From positions 1 to 64,000 of the forward strand of contig NZ_JUOS01000092.1 in assembly GCF_001075875.1 (NCBI RefSeq): a DNA stretch of 64,000 nucleotides, read 5' to 3'. Within the stretch, counting starts at the first letter, position 1. The number at the start of each line of letters is the position of its first letter. The notes beneath the pieces were generated by a model, which saw only the letters and a program-made list of their open reading frames with translations, did not search any database and had not been told where the DNA came from. Made by a program: the position numbers and the translations under genes. Origin of the DNA: Streptococcus oralis (lineage in GTDB: Bacteria; Bacillota; Bacilli; Lactobacillales; Streptococcaceae). Below, piece by piece: positions 10,989 to 21,200 of the stretch.

Positions 10989-11867
10989 ATGCAGATTCAA
11001 AAGAGTTTTAAGGGACAAACTCCCTACGGCAAGCTTTATCTAGTCGCAACGCCAATCGGTAATCTAGATGATATGACTTTTCGCTCCATTCAGACCTTGA
11101 AAGAGGTTGACTGGATCGCGGCAGAAGATACTCGTAATACGGGACTTTTGCTCAAGCATTTTGAGATTTCAACCAAGCAAATCAGTTTTCACGAACATAA
11201 TGCCAAGGAAAAAATTCCTGATTTGATTGAGTTGTTGAAGCAAGGTCAAAATCTTGCCCAAGTATCTGATGCGGGGTTGCCTAGTATTTCTGACCCAGGT
11301 CATGATTTGGTCAAGGCTGCCATTGAAGAAGATATCGCGATTGTGACTGTTCCAGGTGCCTCTGCAGGAATTTCTGCCTTAATTGCCAGTGGTTTAGCGC
11401 CACAGCCACATATCTTTTACGGCTTTTTACCGAGAAAATCAGGCCAGCAAAAGCAGTTTTTCGAAGCGAAAAAAGCTTATCCAGAGACCCAGATTTTCTA
11501 TGAATCTCCTCACCGTGTAGCGGATACACTGGAGAATATGCTAGAAGTTTATGGTGACCGTCCAGTAGTTCTGGTTCGCGAATTGACCAAGATTTATGAA
11601 GAATACCAACGAGGTAAGATTACAGAGTTACTAGAAAGTATTTCTGAAACACCACTTAAGGGCGAGTGTCTTCTCATTGTAGAGGGTGCTAGTCAAGAAG
11701 TAGAGGATAAGGATGAAGAGGATTTATTTTCTGAGATACAGGACCGCATTCATCAAGGTATGAAGAAAAATCAGGCCATTAAGGAAGTTGCAAAGATTTA
11801 CCAATGGAACAAAAGCCAGCTCTACGCTGCTTATCACGAATGGGAAGACAATCAATCCAATGACTAA
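10989..11867 (+). CDS. rsmI: 16S rRNA 2'-O-methyltransferase (C1402)
   Basis: Methylates the ribose of C1402 in 16S rRNA near the decoding centre, using S-adenosylmethionine. It is a tetrapyrrole-methylase-like protein. Diagnostic segments are LYLVATPIGNLDDMT near the N-terminus, AAEDTRNT, and VSDAGLPSISDPG. The 292-residue length is normal. It is the last gene of the tmk-holB-yabA-rsmI unit, followed at once by a hairpin terminator. Confidence 0.94.
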   Translation: MQIQKSFKGQTPYGKLYLVATPIGNLDDMTFRSIQTLKEVDWIAAEDTRNTGLLLKHFEISTKQISFHEHNAKEKIPDLIELLKQGQNLAQVSDAGLPSISDPGHDLVKAAIEEDIAIVTVPGASAGISALIASGLAPQPHIFYGFLPRKSGQQKQFFEAKKAYPETQIFYESPHRVADTLENMLEVYGDRPVVLVRELTKIYEEYQRGKITELLESISETPLKGECLLIVEGASQEVEDKDEEDLFSEIQDRIHQGMKKNQAIKEVAKIYQWNKSQLYAAYHEWEDNQSND

Positions 11868-11870
11868 ACA

Positions 11871-11897
11871 GGGAAGTTTGCCTTCTTCCCTTTTTTT
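11871..11897 (+). terminator. Terminator after rsmI
   Basis: GGGAAG at 11871-11876 pairs with CTTCCC at 11885-11890, and seven Ts follow. Confidence 0.75.
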
Positions 11898-11905
11898 GTT
11901 ATACT
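11897..11905 (+). promoter_or_regulatory. Candidate extended -10 promoter of trmFO
   Basis: TGTTATACT lies directly downstream of the rsmI terminator T-run and about 97 bases upstream of the trmFO start. No clear -35 box is seen. Confidence 0.4.
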
Positions 11906-12001
11906 AGAAGAAGAAAAAAATAGAAAGATTTGTGGGTGTCAAACAGTCTAGTGACTTGTTCTGGAATGAACTTAAGTTTCACCCAAAGAGGTATTAGTGT
12001 C

Positions 12002-13336
12002 GTGTCTCAATCTTATATCAATGTTATCGGTGCGGGCTTGGCGGGTTCTGAAGCAGCCTACCAAATCGCAGAGCGTGGTATTCCAGTTAAACTTTATGAA
12101 ATGCGTGGTGTCAAGTCAACACCACAACACAAAACTGACAATTTTGCAGAGTTGGTCTGCTCTAACTCTTTACGTGGAGATGCTCTTACAAATGCTGTCG
12201 GCCTCCTCAAAGAAGAAATGCGTCGCTTAGGTTCTCTTATCTTGGAATCGGCAGAAGCAACACGAGTTCCTGCTGGTGGTGCTCTCGCGGTTGACCGTGA
12301 TGGTTTCTCTCAAATGGTTACTGAAAAGATTGCCAACCATCCCTTGATTGAAGTGGTACGTGACGAAATCACAGAATTGCCAACGGATGCTATTACAGTT
12401 GTAGCGACTGGACCTTTGACTAGTGATACCCTTGCTGAGAAAATTCATGCTCTTAATGGCGGTGACGGTTTTTATTTCTACGATGCTGCAGCGCCTATTG
12501 TGGATGTTAATTCGATTGATATGAACAAGGTTTATCTCAAATCTCGTTATGATAAGGGAGAAGCAGCCTATCTCAACGCTCCTATGACCAAACAAGAGTT
12601 TATGGATTTTCATGAAGCTTTGGTCAATGCGGAAGAAGCTCCGTTGAATTCTTTCGAAAAAGAAAAGTATTTTGAAGGATGCATGCCAATCGAAGTCATG
12701 GCTAAACGGGGTATCAAAACCATGCTCTATGGTCCTATGAAACCAGTTGGTTTGGAGTATCCAGACGATTACACAGGTCCTCGTGACGGAGAATTTAAGA
12801 CACCATACGCTGTAGTTCAGCTTCGTCAGGATAATGCGGCAGGTAGTCTTTACAATATCGTTGGTTTTCAAACTCACCTTAAATGGGGCGAACAAAAACG
12901 TGTCTTCCAAATGATTCCAGGTCTTGAAAATGCAGAGTTCGTTCGCTATGGAGTTATGCACCGTAATTCTTATATGGATTCACCAAATCTTCTTGAGCAG
13001 ACCTATCGTTCTAAGAAACAACCAAATCTCTTTTTTGCTGGTCAGATGACGGGTGTGGAAGGCTATGTTGAGTCAGCGGCATCAGGTCTAGTAGCTGGTA
13101 TTAACGCAGCTCGTCTTTTCAAGGGTGAAAGCGAGGCTATTTTCCCAGAGACAACAGCAATTGGAAGTCTAGCTCATTACATCACCCATGCTGATAGTAA
13201 ACACTTCCAACCAATGAACGTCAATTTCGGAATTATCAAGGAATTGGAAGGCGACCGCATTCGTGATAAGAAGGCTCGTTATGAAACAATTGCAGAGCGT
13301 GCTTTGGCTGATTTGGAAAACTTTTTATCCGTTTAA
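12002..13336 (+). CDS. trmFO: Methylenetetrahydrofolate-tRNA (uracil-54-C5) methyltransferase
   Basis: FAD- and folate-dependent enzyme that makes ribothymidine (m5U54) in the tRNA T-loop, formerly called Gid. The FAD-binding motif GAGLAG is at residues 10-15. Family segments CSNSLRGD and [15 protein letters not shown] are present. The start is the GTG at 12002, preceded by AAAGAGG. This gives 444 residues and the family's [12 protein letters not shown]-terminus. The reading frame stays open further upstream (from 11930), but that extension is not family-like. Confidence 0.93.
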   Translation: MSQSYINVIGAGLAGSEAAYQIAERGIPVKLYEMRGVKSTPQHKTDNFAELVCSNSLRGDALTNAVGLLKEEMRRLGSLILESAEATRVPAGGALAVDRDGFSQMVTEKIANHPLIEVVRDEITELPTDAITVVATGPLTSDTLAEKIHALNGGDGFYFYDAAAPIVDVNSIDMNKVYLKSRYDKGEAAYLNAPMTKQEFMDFHEALVNAEEAPLNSFEKEKYFEGCMPIEVMAKRGIKTMLYGPMKPVGLEYPDDYTGPRDGEFKTPYAVVQLRQDNAAGSLYNIVGFQTHLKWGEQKRVFQMIPGLENAEFVRYGVMHRNSYMDSPNLLEQTYRSKKQPNLFFAGQMTGVEGYVESAASGLVAGINAARLFKGESEAIFPETTAIGSLAHYITHADSKHFQPMNVNFGIIKELEGDRIRDKKARYETIAERALADLENFLSV

Positions 13337-13383
13337 AATTTTCAAAAGAATAACTCATGAGACTATAAAATTCTCAAAAAATG

Positions 13384-13392
13384 TGATAAAAT
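13384..13392 (+). promoter_or_regulatory. Extended -10 promoter of pyrH-frr
   Basis: TGATAAAAT, 31 bases upstream of the pyrH GTG start. No strong -35 box is seen. Confidence 0.55.
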
Positions 13393-13422
13393 AGTTTGAA
13401 TAAAATAAAGGAGCGAAGTCAG

Positions 13423-14157
13423 GTGGAACCCAAATATAAACGTATTTTGATTAAGTTATCAGGTGAGGCCCTTGCTGGCAAACGTGGTGTCGGAATTGAT
13501 ATCAAAACTGTTCAAGCAATGGCTCAAGAAATTCAAGAAGTACATAACTTAGGTATTGAGATTGCCCTCGTTATTGGTGGAGGAAATCTCTGGCGTGGAG
13601 AACCTGCTGCAGAGGCTGGAATGGATCGTGTACAAGCAGACTATACAGGAATGCTTGGAACCGTTATGAATGCTCTTGTAATGGCAGATTCATTGCAACA
13701 AGTTGGTGTGGATACACGTGTTCAAACAGCCATTGCCATGCAACAAGTAGCAGAACCTTACGTTCGTGGCCGTGCCCTTCGTCATCTTGAAAAAGGACGC
13801 ATTGTTATCTTTGGTGCGGGAATTGGTTCACCATACTTCTCAACAGATACAACAGCGGCTCTTCGTGCAGCTGAGATTGAAGCGGACGCTATCTTGATGG
13901 CTAAAAATGGGGTTGATGGTGTCTACAATGCTGATCCTAAAAAGGATAAGACAGCTGTTAAATTTGAAGAGTTGACTCACCGTGACGTGATCAATAAAGG
14001 TCTTCGTATCATGGACTCAACAGCTTCAACACTTTCAATGGACAATGATATTGACTTGGTTGTTTTCAACATGAACCAACCAGGAAATATTAAACGTGTT
14101 GTATTTGGTGAAAATATCGGAACTACAGTTTCAAATAATATCGAAGAAAAGGAATAA
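13423..14157 (+). CDS. pyrH: Uridylate kinase
   Basis: Phosphorylates UMP to UDP. The bacterial enzyme is a hexamer of the amino-acid-kinase fold, usually activated by GTP and inhibited by UTP. Diagnostic segments are [12 protein letters not shown] at the N-terminus, [10 protein letters not shown], and [16 protein letters not shown] at 13423 is preferred over an in-frame TTG at 13396, because AAAGGAG at about 13407-13413 is correctly spaced from the GTG. The result is 244 residues. The frr gene follows after nine bases, the common pyrH-frr pair. Confidence 0.95.
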   Translation: MEPKYKRILIKLSGEALAGKRGVGIDIKTVQAMAQEIQEVHNLGIEIALVIGGGNLWRGEPAAEAGMDRVQADYTGMLGTVMNALVMADSLQQVGVDTRVQTAIAMQQVAEPYVRGRALRHLEKGRIVIFGAGIGSPYFSTDTTAALRAAEIEADAILMAKNGVDGVYNADPKKDKTAVKFEELTHRDVINKGLRIMDSTASTLSMDNDIDLVVFNMNQPGNIKRVVFGENIGTTVSNNIEEKE

Positions 14158-14166
14158 GAAATCATT

Positions 14167-14724
14167 ATGGCAAACGCAATCGTAGAAAAAGCAAAAGAGA
14201 GAATGACCCAATCTCACCACTCACTTGCTCGTGAGTTTGGAAGTATTCGTGCTGGCCGTGCTAATGCTAGCTTGCTTGACCGCATCCACGTTGAGTACTA
14301 TGGTGTTGAAACACCACTTAACCAAATTGCTTCTATCACAATCCCAGAAGCGCGTGTCTTGTTGGTAACACCATTTGACAAATCATCTTTGAAAGATATC
14401 GAACGTGCTTTGAATGCTTCAGACCTAGGTATTACACCAGCTAACGATGGTTCTGTTATTCGCTTGGTAATCCCAGCTCTTACAGAAGAAACTCGTCGCG
14501 ACCTTGCTAAAGAAGTGAAAAAAGTCGGTGAAAATGCTAAAGTTGCTATCCGTAATATCCGTCGTGATGCTATGGACGAAGCTAAGAAACAAGAAAAAGC
14601 AAAAGAAATCACTGAAGATGAGTTGAAGGCTCTTGAGAAAGAGATTCAAAAAGCAACAGACGATGCTGTTAAACACATCGACGAAATGACTGCCAACAAA
14701 GAAAAAGAAATCTTGGAAGTCTAA
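14167..14724 (+). CDS. frr: Ribosome recycling factor
   Basis: Splits post-termination ribosomes together with EF-G. The 185 residues match the family. The three-helix bundle includes [10 protein letters not shown] near residues 22-31 and a highly charged C-terminal helix rich in K and E. It is co-transcribed with pyrH and followed by a hairpin. Confidence 0.96.
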   Translation: MANAIVEKAKERMTQSHHSLAREFGSIRAGRANASLLDRIHVEYYGVETPLNQIASITIPEARVLLVTPFDKSSLKDIERALNASDLGITPANDGSVIRLVIPALTEETRRDLAKEVKKVGENAKVAIRNIRRDAMDEAKKQEKAKEITEDELKALEKEIQKATDDAVKHIDEMTANKEKEILEV

Positions 14725-14736
14725 GAAATAAACAGA

Positions 14737-14767
14737 AAAACTCAGTTGGCATTGCTGGCTGAGTTTT
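14737..14767 (+). terminator. Hairpin between frr and cvfB
   Basis: AAAACTCAG at 14737-14745 pairs perfectly with CTGAGTTTT at 14759-14767. The U-run is only four bases, so termination may be partial and cvfB may be reached by read-through. Confidence 0.6.
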
Positions 14768-14784
14768 ATTCGAAAGAAGGAAAT

Positions 14785-15639
14785 ATGAATACAAATCTTG
14801 CAAGTTTTATCGTTGGACTCATCATCGATGAAAATGACCGTTTTTACTTTGTTCAAAAGGATGGTCAAACATATGCCCTAGCTAAAGAAGAAGGTCAGCA
14901 TACAGTTGGTGATACGGTCAAAGGTTTTGCTTACACAGATATGAAGCAAAAATTGCGCCTCACTACTACAGAAGTAACTGCAACTCAGGAACAATTTGGT
15001 TGGGGAACAGTAACAGAGGTTCGTAAGGACCTGGGTGTTTTTGTTGATACAGGATTACCAGACAAGGAAATCGTTGTGTCACTAGATATTCTCCCTGAAC
15101 TTAAAGAACTCTGGCCAAAGAAAGGTGATCGACTTTATATTCGTCTAGAAGTGGATAAGAAGGACCGTATCTGGGGAATCTTAGCTTATCAGGAAGATTT
15201 CCAACGGTTGGCACGTCCTGCCTACAATAACATGCAGAATCAAAATTGGCCTGCAATTGTATACCGTCTCAAATTATCAGGAACTTTTGTCTATCTACCA
15301 GAGAACAACATGCTTGGATTTATCCATCCAAGTGAGCGCTATGCAGAACCACGTTTGGGCCAAGTGCTAGATGCGCGTGTCATTGGTTTCCGTGAGGTTG
15401 ACCGTACTCTTAACCTTTCTCTAAAACCACGTTCTTTTGAGATGTTGGAAAATGATGCGCAGATGATCTTGACTTATTTGGAAAGCAATGGTGGGTTCAT
15501 GACTTTGAATGATAAGTCATCACCAGAAGATATCAAGGCTACTTTCGGTATTTCAAAAGGTCAATTTAAAAAAGCACTCGGTGGTTTGATGAAGGCTGGC
15601 AAAATCAAGCAAGATCAGTTTGGCACAGAGTTGATTTAG
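14785..15639 (+). CDS. cvfB: S1 domain RNA-binding protein CvfB
   Basis: An RNA-binding protein of the CvfB family, named for virulence effects in Staphylococcus aureus. Several S1-like beta-barrel domains (about residues 1-205) are followed by a winged-helix domain near 225-284 ([20 protein letters not shown] region). The ATG at 14785 follows AGAAGGAA and gives 284 residues. An in-frame TTG at 14746 lies inside the upstream hairpin and is rejected. The yozE-like gene starts seven bases after the stop. Confidence 0.88.
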   Translation: MNTNLASFIVGLIIDENDRFYFVQKDGQTYALAKEEGQHTVGDTVKGFAYTDMKQKLRLTTTEVTATQEQFGWGTVTEVRKDLGVFVDTGLPDKEIVVSLDILPELKELWPKKGDRLYIRLEVDKKDRIWGILAYQEDFQRLARPAYNNMQNQNWPAIVYRLKLSGTFVYLPENNMLGFIHPSERYAEPRLGQVLDARVIGFREVDRTLNLSLKPRSFEMLENDAQMILTYLESNGGFMTLNDKSSPEDIKATFGISKGQFKKALGGLMKAGKIKQDQFGTELI

Positions 15640-15646
15640 GAGGCTT

Positions 15647-15862
15647 ATGAGAAAATCATTTTATACTTGGCTCATGACCGAGCGCAACCCTAAAAGCAAT
15701 AGTCCCAAAGCAATTTTAGCGGATTTGGCTTTTGAGGAATCCGCCTTCCCAAAGCATACAGATGATTTTGATCAAGTCAGTCGTTTTTTAGAGGAACATG
15801 CTAGCTTTTCCTTTAATATGGGAGACTTTGATCGTATCTGGCAGGAATATTTAGAACATTAA
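15647..15862 (+). CDS. YozE family protein (SAM-like fold)
   Basis: A 71-residue cytoplasmic protein of the YozE/UPF0346 family. The family structure is a small helical bundle of unknown function. Visible hallmarks are the opening [12 protein letters not shown], the acidic middle and the ending IWQEYLEH. It follows cvfB by seven bases with GGAGG as ribosome-binding site, so they form a two-gene unit. Confidence 0.85.
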   Translation: MRKSFYTWLMTERNPKSNSPKAILADLAFEESAFPKHTDDFDQVSRFLEEHASFSFNMGDFDRIWQEYLEH

Positions 15863-15904
15863 GGCTACTAGATGAGGTTTGGGATAGTAATTTCTCAGCC
15901 TCTT

Positions 15905-15913
15905 TGCTATAAT
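15905..15913 (+). promoter_or_regulatory. Extended -10 promoter of phoH
   Basis: TGCTATAAT is a perfect extended -10. It lies about 160 bases before the chosen phoH start, leaving a long leader (15920-16071) in which I see no other gene. Confidence 0.6.
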
Positions 15914-16071
15914 ATAGTCATTCAGTTATCTTTTATGAGGATTTTACTTATTTTGGCAAGTATCGTTTACCATTACGAATTGTCAGAGTGATAGGATTTT
16001 TGAAAGTTATTTCATACTTAAAAGAAAACAAAATGATAAAACGAAATAAGAGAATTAGAGAGGGTCTTTGT

Positions 16072-17058
16072 TTGAAGGAACATTCAATAGATATTCAACT
16101 GAGTCATCCAGATGACCTATTTCATCTTTTTGGGTCCAATGAGCGCCACCTTCGATTGATGGAGGATGAATTAGATGTCATCATCCATGCCCGTACAGAA
16201 ATTGTACAAGTCTTGGGAGAGGAGTCAGCTTGTGAGGAAGCCCGCCAAGTTATCCAAGCCTTAATGGTCTTGGTTAATCGTGGAATGACTGTCGGAACTC
16301 CTGACGTGGTGACAGCCATTACCATGGTTAAGAATAATGAAATCGATAAGTTTGTCGCCCTCTATGAAGAAGAGATTATCAAGGATAATACAGGTAAGCC
16401 CATCCGTGTTAAAACCTTGGGTCAAAAGCTTTATGTGGATAGTGTCAAGCAACACGATGTGACCTTTGGGATTGGGCCGGCAGGAACAGGTAAGACCTTC
16501 TTAGCAGTGACTTTGGCCGTAACAGCCCTCAAGCGTGGACAAGTCAAGCGAATCATATTGACACGTCCAGCAGTGGAAGCGGGAGAGAGCCTTGGATTTC
16601 TTCCAGGTGATCTCAAGGAAAAGGTAGATCCTTACCTTCGTCCTGTTTACGATGCCTTGTACCAGATTCTTGGGAAGGATCAAACAACCCGTCTCATGGA
16701 ACGTGAAATTATTGAAATTGCACCTTTGGCCTATATGCGTGGACGTACCTTGGATGATGCCTTTGTCATCTTGGATGAAGCGCAAAATACGACCATCATG
16801 CAGATGAAGATGTTCTTGACTCGTCTTGGATTTAACTCGAAAATGATTGTCAATGGGGATATTAGCCAGATTGACCTACCTCGTAATGTCAAGTCAGGTT
16901 TGATTGATGCTCAAGAAAAACTCAAGAATATTCATCAAATTGACTTTGTTCATTTCTCAGCCAAGGATGTGGTTCGCCACCCAGTTGTAGCTCAAATTAT
17001 CAGAGCCTATGAACCTCTACCTGTCAAAGCTGAAGAAAGTGAAGAAGAAACAGAATAA
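16072..17058 (+). CDS. phoH: PhoH family ATPase
   Basis: A cytoplasmic P-loop protein of the PhoH-like family, often linked to RNA metabolism. The Walker A GPAGTGKT is at about 135-142 and Walker B VILDEAQN is around residue 235. An N-terminal KH-like region precedes the ATPase domain. The TTG at 16072 is preferred, because GAGAGGG lies just before it and the family N-terminus KEHSIDIQLSHPDD begins there (328 residues). An ATG at 16033 gives an unusual basic extension and cannot be fully excluded. Confidence 0.88.
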   Translation: MKEHSIDIQLSHPDDLFHLFGSNERHLRLMEDELDVIIHARTEIVQVLGEESACEEARQVIQALMVLVNRGMTVGTPDVVTAITMVKNNEIDKFVALYEEEIIKDNTGKPIRVKTLGQKLYVDSVKQHDVTFGIGPAGTGKTFLAVTLAVTALKRGQVKRIILTRPAVEAGESLGFLPGDLKEKVDPYLRPVYDALYQILGKDQTTRLMEREIIEIAPLAYMRGRTLDDAFVILDEAQNTTIMQMKMFLTRLGFNSKMIVNGDISQIDLPRNVKSGLIDAQEKLKNIHQIDFVHFSAKDVVRHPVVAQIIRAYEPLPVKAEESEEETE

Positions 17059-17091
17059 AGAAAAAGGTTGGGCAAAAACTAGCTTTCCAAT

Positions 17092-17155
17092 AAAACCACA
17101 CAGTGATTCCAGTCTTGAATCAAATCAAGCTGAAAGAAACACTGTGTGGTTTTTG
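17092..17155 (+). repeat. Perfect 14-bp inverted repeat, terminator-like
   Basis: AAAACCACACAGTG at 17092-17105 and its exact reverse complement at 17140-17153 are separated by 34 bases. It lies between phoH and the transposase relic. It could end phoH transcription, or it could be part of the 3' end of the insertion sequence. Confidence 0.6.
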
Positions 17156-17287
17156 AATAGTGGATGTTTTAGAGGCTAGATTCTTGGCCAATTTGGTGAG
17201 ATACGTGAACATAAAGATGAAATCCTATTTCTGTTGCGACAGCTTGTTTACCTCTGACATGCACTCTGCGCACGCCAAAAACACTCT

Positions 17288-17605
17288 TCAATCTACCAAA
17301 ACGGGTTCAACATCAATTTTCCGTTTGGCATAGATTCGAGAGCCTTCTTCACTATGTAATGTTTGCTTAAGGAGTTCCTTAAAGTAATTCCAAGTTGGAT
17401 TATAATGGATTTGTTTCTGATTCCCACTATCTGTTTTAGCCAACTGTTCTAACTCAGGAGTATCTTGAACTTTATCCGCCTCATAAATCTTGAAATCACG
17501 TTGAAAATCATACTTATCGGTTTGACTAGAGTAGTTCTTAAAGGAATAAACTATGTCATCGGGCTTTATAAACTGGTCCGTGTCCTCAAGATATTCCCAG
17601 TTCAT
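17288..17605 (-). pseudogene. Transposase central/C-terminal fragment
   Basis: A 105-codon open stretch whose last third (LHSEEGSRIYAKRKIDVEP) matches the region just before the C-terminal end of IS1182-type transposases. The first two thirds are acidic linker sequence typical of the middle of these proteins. It is separated from the N-terminal fragment by stops and a large deletion. Confidence 0.65.
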
Positions 17606-17633
17606 TGGGTTATCTGTGCTCGTTTAGTACTTT

Positions 17634-17903
17634 TTAGTCAATTTTGATTAGGTTGTTGGCATGTTTACTAGAGTGGAAGTTATTAATCGTTTTATAGCTA
17701 ACATAGGTATCTTGCCTCAACCATTTCATAGGAATGACTTCTTCGTTCATTTGAACGATTTTACGTCCAGAGAACACTTGACGAGCATAAGCGAACAGGG
17801 TCATCTTCATGAGCATGGCTGGATGAAAGGCAGGGCGGCCAGTGTAGGAGGTCTCTTCCAATAGAACTTGACTAGGAATACTGTCCACATAGAGGCTAAT
17901 CAT
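17634..17903 (-). pseudogene. Transposase N-terminal fragment (DUF772)
   Basis: An 89-codon open stretch carrying the conserved N-terminal domain of IS1182-type transposases: GRPAFHP, then LFAYARQVFSGRKI, then IPMKWL. The preceding codons are out of frame with it (a frameshift near 17905), and it stops before the DDE core. It is a remnant and not expected to make a functional protein. Confidence 0.75.
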
Positions 17904-18065
17904 TCTCGTTCGTGAATTAGTGGAATATCGTAGGCAAGATTCACTTTCAAACTTAACTGAGTTTTTGGTGGTTTTAGTAGTGGTTCAACTTGATTCCTAC
18001 TATTCTTGATGGTGTGAATGTGCTTATAATGTATTCCAGTTAACCACGAAAGCTTTGGATTTTAT

Positions 18066-18141
18066 AAAATTAACACAGGTTAAAAAACAAATTAATGTGT
18101 GTTAATTTTTTCTTGACTTAAATTTTTTTAATTGATATACT
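18066..18141 (+). promoter_or_regulatory. prtA promoter with operator-like inverted repeat
   Basis: A near-consensus promoter: TTGACT at 18113-18118, 17 bases, TATACT at 18136-18141. Immediately upstream is a perfect 12-bp inverted repeat, AAAATTAACACA at 18066-18077 and TGTGTTAATTTT at 18098-18109. The stretch across the -35 box, CTTGACTTAAATTTTT, resembles the right half of the PsaR/SloR (manganese-dependent DtxR-type) operator. In pneumococcus prtA is repressed by PsaR, so manganese control is a reasonable inference. Confidence 0.65.
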
Positions 18142-18282
18142 ATTTTTCAGAGAGCTAACAATTATATATAAATGTACTACTCTATTTCCTAGATGATACT
18201 TCATAAAACTTTTTATAACAAAGGCTAGCAAAGTTAAAGTTTTCTATCTTTAGGAAGTTAAATAAATATGTAAGGAATTAAA

Positions 18283-21200
18283 ATGAAAAAAAGTACAGTA
18301 TTGTCATTAACCACAGCTGCAGTTATTTTAGCAGCATATGTACCTAACGAGGTAGTCTTAGCAGAAACATCTAGTTCTGAAGATGCTGTAACTATCTCTG
18401 ATAAAGAAAAAGTAGCAGTAGATAAGGAAACAGAAAATAAAGAGAAACATGAAGATATTCATAATGCTATAGAAACTTTAAAGCATACTGAAGAGAAGAA
18501 AACAACAATTATTGAGGAAAAAGAAGTTGTTAGTAAAAATCCTGTGATAGACAATAACACTAGCAATGAAGAAGCAAAAATCAAAGAAGAAAATTCCAAT
18601 CAATCCCAAGGAGATCATGCGGACTCATTTGTAAATAAAAACACAGAAAATCTCAATAAAGAAGATAAAGTTGTATATATTGCCGAATTTAAAGATAAAG
18701 AATCTGGTGAAAAAGCAATCAAGGAATTAGCCAATCTTAAGGATACAAAAGTTTTATATACTTATGATACCGTTTTTAACGGTAGTGCTATTGAAACAAT
18801 CAAATCTAATCTGGACAAAATTAAACTAATAGAAGGTATCTCATCGGTTGAACGATCACAAAAAGTCCAGCCAATGATGAATCATGCTAGAAAGGAAATT
18901 GGAGTTGAAGAGGCAATTGATTACCTAAAGTCTATCAATGCTCCATTTGGTAAAAATTTTGATGGTAGAGGTATGGTCATTTCAAATATCGATACCGGGA
19001 CAGATTATAGGCATAAGGCCATGAGGATTGATGATGATGCTAAAGGCTCAATGAGATTTAAAAAAGAAGACTTAAAAGGTACTGATAAAAAATTCTGGTT
19101 GAGTGATAAAATCCCTCATGCGTTCAATTATTATAATGGTGGTAAAATCACTGTAGAAAAAGCTGATGATGGAAGCGATTATTTTGATCCACATGGGATG
19201 CATATTGCCGGGATTCTTGCGGGAAATGATACTGAAAAAGATATCAAAAACTTTAACGGAATAGATGGAATTGCTCCTAATGCACAGATATTCTCTTATA
19301 AAATGTACTCTGACGCAGGATCTGGCTTCGCAGGAGATGAAACAATGTTTCATGCTATTGAAGATTCCATCAAACACAATGTCGATGTTGTTTCAGTATC
19401 ATCTGGCTTTACAGGAACAGGTCTTGTAGGTGAGAAATATTGGGAAGCTATTAGAGCGTTAAGAAAAGCAGGCATTCCAATGGTTGTAGCTACGGGTAAC
19501 TATGCGACTTCTGCTTCAAGTTCGTCTTGGGATTTAGTAGCAAATAATAATCTGAAAATGACAGATACTGGAAATGTAACACGAACTGCAGCACATGAAG
19601 ATGCGATAGCAGTCGCATCTGCTAAAAATCAAACAGTTGAGTTTGATAAAGTTAACATAGGTGGAGAAAGTTTTAAATACAGAAATATAGGGGCCTTTTT
19701 CGATAAAAATAAAATTATGACAAATGAAGACGGTTCAAAAGCTCCTAGTAAATTAAACTTTGTATATATAGGCAAGGGTCAAGACCAAGATTTGATAGGA
19801 TTGGATCTTAAGGGCAAAATTGCAGTAATGGATCGAATTTATACCAAGGATTTAAAAGATGCTTTTAAAAGAGCAACGGATAAGGGCGCACGCGCCATTA
19901 TGGTTGTAAATACTGTCAATTACTACAACAGAGATAATTGGACAGAGCTTCCAGCCATGGGATATGAAGCGGATGAAGGGACTAAAAGTCAAGTATTTTC
20001 AATTTCAGGAGATGATGGTGTAAAGCTATGGAACATGATTAATCCTGATAAAAAAACTGAGGTTAAAAGGAATAATAAGGAAGATTTTAAAGATAAATTG
20101 GAGCAATACTATCCAATTGATATGGAAAGCTATAATTCCAATAAACCGAATGTAGGTGATGAAAAAGAAATTGACTTTAAGTTTGCATCTGACACAGACA
20201 AAGAACTGTATAAAGAAGATATCATAGTACCAGCAGGATCCACATCTTGGGGGCCAAGAATAGATTTACTTTTAAAACCTGATGTTTCAGCACCAGGTAA
20301 AAATATTAAATCTACTCTCAATGTCATTAATGGGAAATCAACTTATGGCTATATGTCAGGGACTAGTATGGCAACTCCAATCGTGGCGGCTTCTACTGTT
20401 TTGATTAGGCCCAAGTTAAAGGAAATGCTTGAAAGACCTGTCTTGAAAAATCTTAAGGGAGATGACAAAATAGACCTTACAAGTCTTACAAAAATAGCCC
20501 TACAAAATACTGCACGGCCTATGATGGATGCGACTTCTTGGAAAGAAAAAAGTCAATACTTTGCATCACCTAGACAACAGGGAGCAGGGCTAATTAATGT
20601 TGCCAATGCTTTGAGAAATGAAGTTGTAGCGACTTTCAAAAACACAGATTCTAAAGGTTTGGTAAACTCTTATGGTTCTATTTCTCTTAAAGAAATAAAA
20701 GGAGATAAAAAATACTTTACAATTAAGCTTCACAATACATCAAACAGACCTTTAACCTTTAAAGTTTCAGCATCAGCGGTAACTACAGATGCTCTAACTG
20801 ATAGACTAAAACTGGATGAAACATACAAAGATGAAAAATCTCCAGATGGGAAGCAAATTGTTCCAGAAATTCACCCAGAGAAAGTAAAAGATGCAAATAT
20901 TACATTTGAGCATGACACTTTCACTATAGGCCCAAATTCTAGCTTTGATTTAAATGCGGTTATAAACGTTGGAGAGGCTAAAAATAAAAATAAATTTGTA
21001 GAATCATTTATTCATTTTGAGTCAGTGGAAGAAATGGAAGCTTTAAACTCCAATGGTAAGAAAACAAATTTCCAACCTTCTTTATCGATGCCTCTAATGG
21101 GATTTGCTGGGGATTGGAATAAAGAACCAATCCTTGATAAATGGGCCTGGGAAGAAGGTTCAAAATCAAAAACAATGGAAGGTTATGATGATGATGGTAA

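Larger units (their letters stand above)
17160..18040 (-). mobile_element. Decayed IS1182-family insertion sequence
   Basis: Minus-strand fragments of one transposase are spread over about 880 bases in different frames, with stop codons and a missing middle. Reading from the right: an N-terminal piece (KHIHTIKNSRNQVEP region, about 17915-18030); a DUF772-type piece at 17634-17903 with YTGRPAFHPAMLMKM and the VFSGRKI motif; a piece at 17288-17605 ending SRIYAKRKIDVEP; and a C-terminal fragment containing VFGVRRVHVRGKQ near 17220-17290. Complete family members are about 1.5 kb or longer, so much of the catalytic core is deleted. The element cannot be active. Confidence 0.8.

Noticed and set aside
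12227..12961. 244-codon open frame on the minus strand inside trmFO
   Set aside because: It lies wholly opposite a well-conserved gene, has no ribosome-binding site or family similarity, and is a by-product of codon use in trmFO.
17288..17903. Two minus-strand open frames as intact genes
   Set aside because: They are fragments of one IS1182-type transposase with frameshifts and a missing core, so they are listed as pseudogene pieces.
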